A DNA stretch of 9,009 nt from Candidatus Omnitrophota bacterium. GTDB taxonomy: Bacteria; Hinthialibacterota; Hinthialibacteria; Hinthialibacterales; JAKPRU01. Shown piece by piece: positions 1 through 6,502 of this stretch (position 1 is the first letter of the stretch; every line of letters begins with the position of its first letter). A program made the translations under genes and the position numbers. Under the pieces are notes generated by a model. The model was not told the origin of the DNA. It did no database searches and worked only from the letters and a program-made list of their open reading frames with translations. The stretch spans positions 1 through 9,009 of the forward strand of contig JAKPRU010000562.1 of the NCBI GenBank assembly GCA_029557025.1, given 5' to 3'.

Positions 1-503
1 CCCAACTCACCGGCATAGCCTTTTGCGCCATGAAATACCTTTCCATCCACAACAATCGCCCCACCGACACCGGTTCCCAGCGTCAATGCCACCACAACCG
101 ATTTGCCACGACCCGCGCCGAAACACGCTTCCCCCAACCCGCAGGCATTCGCGTCGTTGTCGACATATACAGGGAATTCGTGACGTTTTTCAAAAATCTT
201 TTTAATCGGAACCGCATCGTCCCAGTTGGGGATATTCACGGGTCTGGTGATCGTTCCGCCTTTCTGGTCCACAAGTCCGGGGCTGCCGATTCCGATCCCG
301 ACAATAGAGTCTTTTTTCGACACCACTTCCGGGGATTCCAGTATCTCGGCGATCAGGTCCGACATGCGCTGCAGAACAACGGGGCCTCCCTGCTGTCCTT
401 CTGTCGGGATTTTCCATTGCCGGATGGCGTTGCCTTGATCGGTGATCACTCCTGCCTTGATGTACGTACCACCCAAATCGATTCCGATGGATAAACGTCC
501 CAT
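1..503 (-). CDS. ROK-family sugar kinase (glucokinase-like), 3' end cut by window edge
   Basis: Predicted ATP-dependent cytoplasmic sugar kinase of the ROK family; glucokinase is the commonest activity, but the substrate cannot be read from this fragment. The minus-strand frame starts at ATG 503-501 and runs off the window after 167 complete codons, about half to two thirds of a usual ROK protein. Visible motifs: the N-terminal phosphate loop DLGGTY (residues 9-14), the GIGSPG segment (71-76), the DNDANA motif (115-120) whose second Asp is the family's catalytic base, and the ROK signature start LGTGVGGAIVVDG (142-154) followed by GYAGELG. The family's sugar-binding ExGH and zinc-binding CxCGxxGC motifs would lie beyond the window. 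No DNA-binding helix-turn-helix precedes the kinase domain, so this is a kinase, not a ROK repressor. AGGAG lies 14 bases before the ATG, a rather long spacing. It is divergent from rpsB. Confidence 0.93.
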   Translation of the reverse strand, partial: MGRLSIGIDLGGTYIKAGVITDQGNAIRQWKIPTEGQQGGPVVLQRMSDLIAEILESPEVVSKKDSIVGIGIGSPGLVDQKGGTITRPVNIPNWDDAVPIKKIFEKRHEFPVYVDNDANACGLGEACFGAGRGKSVVVALTLGTGVGGAIVVDGKVFHGAKGYAGEL

Positions 504-804
504 TATTCGAAAACGCGCTCCTGGAAAGTGAATTCGTTAATTGCGCAGTCTCCCATGCACCGTATCCACGTGCAACGGAAGGTAAACTTTTTGCTTTCGG
601 GAATCGCAGCGAATGGGTGATGCTGTGGTCGGATAGAACACTGAAAAGACGACATTAAGAGAAAATGGAGAAACAGATATCTCTTTGAAAATGAATGGTC
701 TAGGATAAATCCCTGCATGGAGTGCCCTTGAAGAGAAGGCCGGAAAGTGGTATTGAGTCAAGGCTATGCATTTAACGTCTCGTAAACAGAGAGGAGATCG
801 ATTT
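504..804. other. Divergent intergenic region between the ROK kinase and rpsB
   Basis: About 300 bases without a supported gene. It must contain the promoters of both divergent transcripts and the rpsB leader, but I found no -35/-10 pair with acceptable match and spacing on either strand. TTGAAA at 685-690 and TAGGAT at 701-706 are only 10 bases apart. In many bacteria the rpsB leader is the target of S2 autoregulation; I could not recognise such a structure here. Open frames on the minus strand in this stretch have no protein-like character. Confidence 0.5.
791..796 (+). promoter_or_regulatory. Shine-Dalgarno site that sets the TTG start of rpsB
   Basis: GAGGAG ends 8 bases before TTG 805-807. 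The in-frame ATG at 766 has no such site upstream, and the ATG at 820 lies 23 bases away, too far. This decides the start of rpsB. Confidence 0.75.
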
Positions 805-1635
805 TTGTCCGCGGTAAACATGAAACAACTCTTGGAATCTGGGGTCCATTTCGGGCATCAAACCCGTCGATGGAATCCCAAAATGGCCAAATACATCTTT
901 GGCCAGCGAAACGGCATTTACATTATCGATCTTAAAAAAACAGTCCGCCTTCTCAAAGAAGCCTGCCGTTTCGTTCGGGATATCGCAGCAGAAGGCGGGG
1001 AAGTCCTGTTCGTCGGCACGAAGAAACAGGCCCAAGAGACCATTGTGGAAGAAGCCAAGCGATGTGGAATGCCGTATGTCAACCAGCGCTGGCTCGGTGG
1101 AATGCTTACCAACCATCAGACCATCCACAAGAGCCTCGATAAGCTGGAGAAGATCAAAGCGATGCTCCAAGACGGAACCGTCGAAAAACTCAAGAAAAAA
1201 GAGGTCAGTCATCTTGTGAAGCAGCGCGAAAAACTCGAGAGAAACCTTGGTGGAATCCGGAACATGCAACGGATCCCGCGCGCCATCTTTGTGACCGATA
1301 CGCGCAAGGAGAAAATCGCTGTTCAAGAGGCAAACAAACTGGGTATCCCGGTTATTGCCATTGTTGATACCAATTGTGATCCGGACATGATCGACTTTGT
1401 GATCCCGGGAAATGACGACGCGATCCGGGCCGTGCGACTGGTGACGGCACGAATTGCGGACGCTGTGATTGAAGGGAAAATGGCCGCGGCCGAAGGTCAG
1501 CAGGTCGGGGAAGACCTCGAAGACGAGGACACGGACGAGGTTTCGCCGACCGAAGATACGGCCATAGATAGCGATGAAGAGGAATCCCTCAGCGACCATG
1601 ACGATGCGGATGAGGATCTCGAAGACGAAAGATAG
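805..1635 (+). CDS. rpsB: 30S ribosomal protein S2
   Basis: Structural protein of the small ribosomal subunit, added late in assembly and needed for S1 binding and initiation. The N-terminal block [20 protein letters not shown] is nearly invariant in bacterial S2, followed by [15 protein letters not shown], the VGTKKQAQ segment, [12 protein letters not shown] and the domain end with [19 protein letters not shown]. Start chosen at TTG 805 from the Shine-Dalgarno spacing; it gives fMet-Ser-Ala-Val-Asn-Met-Lys, like the usual S2 N-terminus, and a 276-residue protein. An ATG start at 766 would add 13 atypical residues. The last roughly 45 residues form a very acidic, Asp/Glu-rich low-complexity tail, beyond the usual S2 core of about 230 residues. 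First gene of the rpsB-tsf-pyrH-frr cluster; tsf begins 79 bases downstream. Confidence 0.97.
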   Translation: MSAVNMKQLLESGVHFGHQTRRWNPKMAKYIFGQRNGIYIIDLKKTVRLLKEACRFVRDIAAEGGEVLFVGTKKQAQETIVEEAKRCGMPYVNQRWLGGMLTNHQTIHKSLDKLEKIKAMLQDGTVEKLKKKEVSHLVKQREKLERNLGGIRNMQRIPRAIFVTDTRKEKIAVQEANKLGIPVIAIVDTNCDPDMIDFVIPGNDDAIRAVRLVTARIADAVIEGKMAAAEGQQVGEDLEDEDTDEVSPTEDTAIDSDEEESLSDHDDADEDLEDER

Positions 1636-1714
1636 CCAAAACGGGACCAGACCGGGTGGAAGAAAGAACAGCAAACGGCCACGGATTTGTGTATTGTTGA
1701 AAAAGGAGACATGA

Positions 1715-2311
1715 ATGGAGATTTCGGCCACACAGGTTAAAGAGCTTCGCGAAAAAACCGGCGCCGGGATGATGGACTGCAAGAAGGCCCTTACCGAAGC
1801 CGGTGGCGATATGGAGCGGGCCATCAAGATTCTTCGCGAGAAAGGCATCGCGAGCGCGGCGAAACGCGCCGGACGTGTTGCCAAAGAAGGGGTGATCTTT
1901 TCGTATGTCCATCCGGGAAATCGGATCGGCGTGCTTGTGGAGGTGAATTGCGAAACCGATTTTGTTGCTCGAAACGAACAATTCCAGCAATTCGCCAAAG
2001 ACATCGCGATGCACGTTGCCGCGTCCAGTCCCCAGTGGGTTTCACGGGATCAGGTTCCGGCATCGGTCCTCGAATCCGAACGCGAGGTGCTTGTCAATCA
2101 GGCAAAAGCCTCCGGCAAACCTGAGAAGGTGATTGAGAAGATGGTGGAGGGCCGTCTGGAAAAGTTCTACGGCCAAGTCTGCCTCCTGGAACAGCCATTT
2201 GTCAAGAACCCGGATGTTACGGTTCAGGAATTGCTGAAAGAACTCATCGGTAAGATCGGCGAGAATATCGTGATCCGTCGGTTCGCCCGTTTTCAGCTGG
2301 GTGAGGAATAA
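1715..2311 (+). CDS. tsf: Elongation factor Ts, short form
   Basis: Guanine nucleotide exchange factor that regenerates EF-Tu-GTP during elongation; cytoplasmic. The N-terminal UBA-like domain contains [20 protein letters not shown] (residues 8-27), followed by the core with the [10 protein letters not shown] motif that contacts EF-Tu (near residues 81-90), and the C-terminal segment ending in [10 protein letters not shown]. At 198 residues it is the compact, single-core-subdomain form seen for example in Thermus, clearly shorter than the roughly 280-residue enterobacterial protein. Start: ATG 1715 has GGAG 6 bases upstream; the overlapping ATG at 1711 is in another frame and stops after nine codons. 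It follows rpsB, as in most bacteria, and is probably co-transcribed with it. Confidence 0.97.
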   Translation: MEISATQVKELREKTGAGMMDCKKALTEAGGDMERAIKILREKGIASAAKRAGRVAKEGVIFSYVHPGNRIGVLVEVNCETDFVARNEQFQQFAKDIAMHVAASSPQWVSRDQVPASVLESEREVLVNQAKASGKPEKVIEKMVEGRLEKFYGQVCLLEQPFVKNPDVTVQELLKELIGKIGENIVIRRFARFQLGEE

Positions 2312-2342
2312 TCCGTAACGTGAAGAGAACAAGGTCTGAAAC

Positions 2343-3059
2343 ATGTCGGATGATCCTCCTCGTCGCGTTCTCCTGAAACTGTCCGGGGAAGCTCTTGCCG
2401 GGAGCGGACGAAAAGGCATTCATTTTCCCACCCTGGAAGACATTGCGTGTCAGATTGCGCAGGCGGTATCGGATGGGTTGCAGCTGGCGGTCGTGATCGG
2501 GGGTGGGAATATCTGGAGGGGCGGAGCGAAAGACGTTTCATGGATCGACCGATCCACCGCGGATTACATGGGCATGTTGGCGACGGTGATCAATGCGTTG
2601 GCCCTGCAAGCCTCCCTGGAACGTCATGGAGTTCCGACACGTGTCTTGACTGCCTTCGACATGACTCGCGTGGCGGAACCGTACATCCGGCGAAGAGCGA
2701 TCCGACATCTGGAAAAGGGTCGAGTCATCATCCTGGCAGCAGGAACGGGAAATCCCTTTTTCACGACAGATACGGCCGCTGCGTTGCGAGCCGCGGAAAT
2801 CCAGGCCGATGCGGTTTACAAAGCCACACGGGTGGATGGCGTATATTCGCAGGATCCCGAAAAATTCCCCGACGCCGAACGCTATGACCGCTTGACGTAT
2901 TCGGAGGTCATCCAGCGCGGACTGGGAGTGATGGATACCGCCGCTGTCGCGCTTTGCCGTGAGAACAACTTACCGATCGTGGTTTTCGATATGACCGTGC
3001 CCGAAGGGATCCTGAAAGCCTTGCGGGGAGATCGAACGGGAACACGAGTGGAAGGTTAG
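2343..3059 (+). CDS. pyrH: Uridylate kinase (UMP kinase)
   Basis: Hexameric bacterial UMP kinase of the amino acid kinase fold; phosphorylates UMP to UDP with ATP in pyrimidine nucleotide synthesis. The N-terminal KLSGEALAG loop (residues 12-20) binds phosphate, GGGNIWRG (53-60) is the glycine-rich nucleotide segment, [16 protein letters not shown] (69-84) is the UMP-binding/allosteric helix, and [19 protein letters not shown] is the acceptor-site motif typical of PyrH. The downstream [13 protein letters not shown] binds ATP. Length of 238 residues is normal. Start ATG 2343 has a modest AAGG 8 bases upstream. It lies 31 bases after tsf and 44 before frr, in the standard order. Confidence 0.97.
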   Translation: MSDDPPRRVLLKLSGEALAGSGRKGIHFPTLEDIACQIAQAVSDGLQLAVVIGGGNIWRGGAKDVSWIDRSTADYMGMLATVINALALQASLERHGVPTRVLTAFDMTRVAEPYIRRRAIRHLEKGRVIILAAGTGNPFFTTDTAAALRAAEIQADAVYKATRVDGVYSQDPEKFPDAERYDRLTYSEVIQRGLGVMDTAAVALCRENNLPIVVFDMTVPEGILKALRGDRTGTRVEG

Positions 3060-3103
3060 AAACCGGCGACTCTCAAGCCGGGGAGCCGGAATCGGAGGTT
3101 GCA

Positions 3104-3664
3104 ATGATATCCCAAGATTACCTGGACGATACCGAATTACGTATGGAAGAGGCTGTGGAGGCCTGTCGGCAGGAGATGGCTCGGTTGCGCACGGGTCGGG
3201 CTTCCGCCGCATTGCTTGATGGAGTTACTGTGGAAGCCTACGGAACACGGACACCGTTGCGGCAACTCGCGAATGTCTCTGTCCCGGAAGCTCGATTGAT
3301 CGTTGTGCAACCGTATGACAAATCGATTATCGGGGATATTGAGCGGGCGATTAACAAATCCGATCTGGGATTGACCCCGAACAGTGATGGAAAATTGATC
3401 CGACTGACGATTCCTCCCCTGACGGAGGAGCGACGGAAGGATCTGGTGAAGGTTGCAAGAAAACTGGCGGAAGAAGGAAGAGTCCGCATTCGCGCCATTC
3501 GCCGGGAGGCTAACGACGATCTCAAGCGAGCGGAAAAAGACGGCGATATTCCTGAAGACGATGCCCGCAAAATGCAGGATCATATACAGGAACTCACCGA
3601 CCAGTTCATCGAAAAGATCGACAAGGCGCTGGAAGAGAAAGAAAAAGAGATCATGAATTTCTAG
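3104..3664 (+). CDS. frr: Ribosome recycling factor
   Basis: Releases the post-termination ribosome from mRNA together with EF-G. The 186-residue length matches the family (about 185). Visible are the N-terminal helix of domain I with [14 protein letters not shown], the EAYG and [15 protein letters not shown] segments of domain II, the [16 protein letters not shown] hinge and the C-terminal coiled helices with the [15 protein letters not shown] block. Start ATG 3104 is preceded by GGAGG at 3094-3098. Last gene of the cluster; the stop codon lies inside a 17-base tandem repeat. uppS and cdsA, which often follow frr, are absent; a tRNA gene and mobile DNA follow instead. Confidence 0.97.
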   Translation: MISQDYLDDTELRMEEAVEACRQEMARLRTGRASAALLDGVTVEAYGTRTPLRQLANVSVPEARLIVVQPYDKSIIGDIERAINKSDLGLTPNSDGKLIRLTIPPLTEERRKDLVKVARKLAEEGRVRIRAIRREANDDLKRAEKDGDIPEDDARKMQDHIQELTDQFIEKIDKALEEKEKEIMNF

Positions 3665-3688
3665 CGGTCTTGAATTTCTAGTAGTCTT
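3655..3688 (+). repeat. Tandem duplication of 17 bp across the frr stop codon
   Basis: Two 17-base units, 3655-3671 and 3672-3688, differ at two positions (CG against TA). Each contains GAATTTCTAG, so the frr terminal Asn-Phe-stop region is effectively duplicated. The second copy lies in untranslated sequence just ahead of the tRNA gene. Confidence 0.85.
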
Positions 3689-3709
3689 GTTGTCGAATTG
3701 CTTGAGAAT

Positions 3710-3782
3710 GCCGGCGTAGCTCAGTTGGCAGAGCAGCTGATTTGTAATCAGCTGGTCGGGGGTTCAAGTCCCTTCGCCGGCT
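3710..3782 (+). tRNA. tRNA-Thr (anticodon TGT)
   Basis: A complete 73-base cloverleaf can be folded by eye. The acceptor stem GCCGGCG (3710-3716) pairs perfectly with CGCCGGC (3775-3781). The D arm is GCTC/GAGC with an AGTTGGCA loop. The anticodon stem GCTGA/TCAGC encloses TTTGTAA, giving anticodon TGT at 3743-3745, which reads ACA (Thr). The T loop is TTCAAGT with two G-T pairs in its stem, and the discriminator base is T. CCA is not encoded. A weak promoter-like pair, TTGAAT (3671-3676) and TCGAAT (3693-3698) with a 16-base gap, precedes it. tRNA 3' ends are frequent integrase attachment sites, and the DNA downstream looks foreign. Confidence 0.95.
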
Positions 3783-3832
3783 GTTTGATTTTACAGGACT
3801 TATGGTCATCAAATCTCGCTTAGAATTTCTTG

Positions 3833-3853
3833 AAGTAACCAGAAAGTAACCAG
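3833..3853 (+). repeat. Direct repeat AAGTAACCAG x2 with 11-bp period, next to the tRNA
   Basis: AAGTAACCAG occurs at 3833-3842 and again at 3844-3853, one base apart. The spacing is one helical turn and lies about 50 bases beyond the tRNA 3' end. Paired decamers at this spacing next to a tRNA resemble arm-type binding sites of tyrosine recombinases or excisionase sites. No integrase gene and no second copy of the tRNA end is visible in the window, so this role is inference. The rest of 3783-3890 holds nothing recognisable. Confidence 0.5.
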
Positions 3854-3890
3854 GAGAGAACGTATTCCATTCGATTGGGTTCGTAATTTC

Positions 3891-4529
3891 TCACCCAAAC
3901 AACCTGCCTGTCGGTCTTTTGAATCGGCCGGTCATTTTGATATCCGGGGTCCATTTTCCGGTCTTGTAGAATCTTCGAGATGGCTTACCGCCCGTTGTTG
4001 TGAGAATCCGGGTGGGATAATGAGCCGCACGGGTGGAAGTGTTCACGATATGGAATATCTTATCGCCGGTCTCCTGCGGCCAAGCCCACTCCACCGTTTC
4101 CGCCTCTTGTTTGTTCAATTCAAATTGTCGGTTGAACACCTTGAGAGTCGATTCCGGATTCTCCACCGGACTCTGCACGGAAATCTCCCATTGCTGACGC
4201 TGCCGATCCAGGTCCTGGGAGGTTCTGTTCCATACCTCCGGGAACTCTTTGAGGATTCGGACAGAGACATGCCGGTAAGAGGTATCGACAGAGGTCTTGG
4301 AAACCATGCCGTTGGTACAGATCGATCTCAAGCAGAATGCGGAAATGGTCAGACTCGCCAGGCCCACCTCGGAATTGCCGACGGATATGCGAATTCTGTC
4401 GAAGGCGGTCTCAATTTGCTTAACCGATCTCGAGTTGAAAAGGGACACGGCGGTGCAGATTTTTGGGACGCCGAGATGAGACACTGTGACAAACACCTTT
4501 CTTATACATCCGGATATTGATAGCCTCAA
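3891..4529 (-). pseudogene. DUF932-like (phage/plasmid-type) protein remnant, truncated and frameshifted
   Basis: The open minus-strand frame carries a family-like core at roughly 4014-4400: GNSEVGLASLTISAF, a CTNGMVSKT stretch, YRHVSVRILKEFPEVW, ESTLKVFNRQFELNKQEAE, then VEWAWPQETGD and a HIVNTSTRAA segment. By recollection this resembles DUF932-type proteins found on phages, plasmids and islands; their function is unknown to me. The N-terminal half is missing: no frame between 4400 and 4600 continues the similarity. After the Tyr-Pro near 4016 the expected continuation (Pro-Gly-hydrophobic-Ser) appears in a different frame at about 3990-4015, so a frameshift is likely. The remaining C-terminal residues are basic and unlike the core. 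No good start codon or Shine-Dalgarno site is present. The family name is moderately certain; the broken state is more so. Confidence 0.5.
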
Positions 4530-4581
4530 GAAAAGGATGTAACAAATATCGGTGGTTTCTCGGAGAAGGTCGCTTATTCTT

Positions 4582-4587
4582 GGGAGG
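4582..4587 (+). promoter_or_regulatory. Shine-Dalgarno site of the DNA methyltransferase gene
   Basis: GGGAGG ends 7 bases before ATG 4595. It selects this start over the upstream in-frame start at 4517, which would add 26 residues without a ribosome binding site. The ATG at 4588 is out of frame. Confidence 0.75.
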
Positions 4588-4594
4588 ATGCACT

Positions 4595-5527
4595 ATGATA
4601 GGACAAGAGACAATCCCACCGATGATCTTAAGAGGGCACGATCTGCACGGAAAATGCCTTCCGATCGAATATAATCGCACTTGCCGATGTCCGCCAACAC
4701 ATATCAATTGCATGACACCGAAGGATTGGCTGAAGAGTCAGCTGGGTGTCTGGCAGTTTTCCTATGAGGGAAGGGATGTTCGGGATAAGACTGTTCACCC
4801 GGCCACATTTCCTATTGCTTTGGCAAAGAAGGTCATTGAACTGTTTACGCATGAAGGCCAGTTGGTCTTGGACCCTTTTGTCGGAAGCGGTACAACTCTT
4901 CTTGCGGCGAGCGATTTGAATCGAAATGCAGTGGGTTTTGACCTTCAAAAACAGTATGTCCAATTGTGCGCAAGCAGGTTGTCCACCAACAGTAATATAT
5001 TTAATTACTCAAAACAGATAGCGGTAGAGGACGATGCGCGCAATATCCCAAGATATTTACATCCAGAATCACTTTCACTTATTTGGACGTCACCACCGTA
5101 TGCAAACCTTCTAAATCGAAAACGAAGGAATAAGTCGCGGAGAAATCGAAATAACGAACAGCTGGGCAAGGTGGAGCAATATTCACAAGACGAGCGAGAC
5201 TTGGGCGTATTGGATCTCGCCGGTTATACGGCGGCCATGGGCGACATCTTCGAGGGATTGTTGTTGCTTCTGAAGCCCAAGGGGCACTGTGTAATCAATG
5301 TCCCCGACATGTGGTGGGAAAATGAGAGGATCACGATACACATTTCCCTTGTTGAAGAAATGAGAACACGTGGATACGAATTGCGCAATATCATTATTTG
5401 GGACAGAACAAATCTCGTGAACCAAATTGGTATATTCGGATGGCCCAGCAACTACATCACAATGGGCGTGACCTTTGAGTATCTGCTTGATTTTTGGCGA
5501 CCGCTGCCCAGTGACGGAAAGCCGTAA
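4595..5527 (+). CDS. DNA methyltransferase, N4-cytosine/N6-adenine type (probably N4-cytosine)
   Basis: Amino-methyltransferase that transfers a methyl group from S-adenosylmethionine to a DNA base, most likely as the modification half of a type II restriction-modification system. The 310-residue protein has HPATFPIALAKKVIELF (68-84, motif X-like region), motif I DPFVGSGTT (93-101), the GFDLQKQYV motif II/III region (114-122) and catalytic motif IV TSPPY (165-169). Ser-Pro-Pro-Tyr is typical of N4-cytosine enzymes; N6-adenine enzymes more often have D/N-PPY. Motif I precedes motif IV. A basic Arg/Lys/Asn-rich stretch follows TSPPY. The gene is AT-richer than its neighbours and uses many AGA/AGG/ATA codons, which fits horizontal transfer. 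The DUF932-like remnant lies divergently upstream, and a restriction-enzyme-like fragment continues directly after the stop in the same frame. Target sequence unknown. Confidence 0.88.
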   Translation: MIGQETIPPMILRGHDLHGKCLPIEYNRTCRCPPTHINCMTPKDWLKSQLGVWQFSYEGRDVRDKTVHPATFPIALAKKVIELFTHEGQLVLDPFVGSGTTLLAASDLNRNAVGFDLQKQYVQLCASRLSTNSNIFNYSKQIAVEDDARNIPRYLHPESLSLIWTSPPYANLLNRKRRNKSRRNRNNEQLGKVEQYSQDERDLGVLDLAGYTAAMGDIFEGLLLLLKPKGHCVINVPDMWWENERITIHISLVEEMRTRGYELRNIIIWDRTNLVNQIGIFGWPSNYITMGVTFEYLLDFWRPLPSDGKP

Positions 5528-5749
5528 GATCCGTGGACCGATGTAAAGAGGGAAAGCGGCAGAGAGTATTTCCGTTATTCGAAGATTATGATGCTCGAGC
5601 GATTCGGCTTAGAGAAGTTCCTTTCGGCGATTGAGGCAGGGAATGTGCTGGTCGATTTCGATGCTCGAACCGGACATAACCACGGAACGAAATTCAGGCT
5701 GAAGCCGGGGTCTTTGCCTTCCCTCTACGATCAGGTTACAGAGAAATAA
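5528..5749 (+). pseudogene. C-terminal fragment of a MvaI/BcnI-like restriction endonuclease
   Basis: Directly after the methyltransferase TAA, the same frame stays open for 73 codons to TAA 5747-5749. The product includes REYFRYSKIMMLERFGLEKF, then IEAGNVLVDFDARTG, HNHGTKFRLKPGS and a final LPSLYDQVTEK. The HNHGTKFR-type ending preceded by VDFDxRTG is, from memory, like the C-terminal end of MvaI/BcnI-family type II endonucleases, whose partners are N4-cytosine methyltransferases, as here. There is no Shine-Dalgarno site or credible start except ATG 5588. Some 150-200 residues of an endonuclease, including the nuclease centre, would be missing. Best read as the scar of a deletion that removed most of the restriction gene. 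The family assignment is a recollection; the in-frame open stretch is directly visible. Confidence 0.5.
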
Positions 5750-5779
5750 ACAACATGCTCCTCGATGTTCTCTGCAACT

Positions 5780-5799
5780 CCATCCATTCGGATGGATTG
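5780..5799. terminator. Weak candidate bidirectional hairpin between converging genes
   Basis: ATCCAT (5782-5787) and ATGGAT (5792-5797) pair around a TCGG loop; one more pair (5780 with 5799) follows beyond a mismatch. It lies between the restriction-enzyme fragment (plus) and the HAD gene (minus), where a terminator is expected. No T-run follows on either strand, so the role is doubtful. The rest of 5750-5853 shows nothing. Confidence 0.2.
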
Positions 5800-5853
5800 G
5801 CAATACATCGACCGACTTAGCCAATTCAGTCTTGTCTGTCGGTACAACCTATT

Positions 5854-6495
5854 TCAATCCCCCGGGATCAAGACTCCCATTTTCGCCAGCGCCCGGCAGG
5901 TTGATGGAAGACTCCGATGCGGGATGCCGTGCATTCCCATTTCTCGCGCACTCCGAACATTTTCATCAAGATCGTCAATCAGCACACACTCCCCGGCGTC
6001 AAGGGCGAATTCATCCAGGAATTTCCGGTAGATTTCCGGATCGGGTTTCATAACACCATATCGGAAAGAAAGTCCCTGGCGGGGAATCGTTTTCATGAGT
6101 CGCGGGATGCGCAGGAACTCCGTGTAATGAATTTCATTGGTATTGGACAGCAGGTAAAGCCGGTAGTTTTTTTTCAGCCGTTCTGCCAGGTCCAGCATGG
6201 CCTCGTTCGGCCAGAAAATGTCGGCCCATGCCTCGTAGAAAGCGCGATAATCCATCTGAAGTCGGATTTGACTTCGCACGATTTCATAGTAGCGCGGCGC
6301 GGAGATCTCTCCACGCTCGAACGCGTTATGATCGGCATTGTCAAAAATCTTTTGACGGATTTCCGGAACGGTCAACGGCGATTTCTGCGCGAAGCGCCGA
6401 AACATGATATCGTAGTCGAGATTCGCCAGGACGCTTCCGAAGTCGAAGATGATGTTTCTGACAGGACCAGATGAAGTACGGGGGTGCGCGGACAT
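5854..6495 (-). CDS. HAD-superfamily hydrolase, subfamily IA (YihX-like)
   Basis: Predicted cytoplasmic phosphatase of the haloacid dehalogenase superfamily; substrate unknown. With the start at ATG 6495 the protein has 213 residues. Motif I is FDFGSVL with nucleophile Asp18. The usual second Asp is Gly20, as in the DLGGV/DLGNV group that includes YihX-like phosphatases. A helical cap domain spans about residues 30-100. Motif II is LLSNTNE with Ser117, motif III is Lys150 in YGVMKPDPEIY, and motif IV is IDDLDENVRSA (Asp174, Asp175), followed by the typical AREMGMHGI. Start 6495 was chosen because motif I begins only 16 residues later and the upstream gene ends at 6503, leaving a 7-base gap; AGG at 6506-6508 lies 10 bases before the ATG. 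A start at 6525 is possible but overlaps the upstream gene and has no ribosome site. Very probably translated from the same mRNA as the DA1-like gene. Confidence 0.88.
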   Translation of the reverse strand: MSAHPRTSSGPVRNIIFDFGSVLANLDYDIMFRRFAQKSPLTVPEIRQKIFDNADHNAFERGEISAPRYYEIVRSQIRLQMDYRAFYEAWADIFWPNEAMLDLAERLKKNYRLYLLSNTNEIHYTEFLRIPRLMKTIPRQGLSFRYGVMKPDPEIYRKFLDEFALDAGECVLIDDLDENVRSAREMGMHGIPHRSLPSTCRALAKMGVLIPGD

Positions 6496-6502
6496 TCTCG
6501 AT

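Noticed and set aside
30..494. Open frame of 154 codons on the plus strand opposite the ROK kinase
   Set aside because: The opposite strand encodes all N-terminal ROK motifs; this frame is a shadow.
556..574. Inverted repeat TGCAC...GTGCA in the ROK/rpsB intergenic region
   Set aside because: Only five paired bases per arm with an unpaired 9-base centre and no known operator match; likely chance.
766..768. ATG as the rpsB start
   Set aside because: It would add 13 residues not typical of S2 and has no Shine-Dalgarno site, whereas TTG 805 has GAGGAG at 8 bases.
772..2004. Long open frame (410 codons) on the minus strand opposite rpsB and tsf
   Set aside because: It is the antisense shadow of two highly conserved genes; its product is Phe/Arg-rich with no recognisable domain and no suitable ribosome site.
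4020..4520. Open plus-strand frame of 166 codons opposite the DUF932-like remnant
   Set aside because: No protein-like motifs; the minus strand carries the recognisable core.
5917..6474. Open plus-strand frame of 185 codons opposite the HAD hydrolase
   Set aside because: All four HAD motifs are on the minus strand in order; this frame is a shadow.
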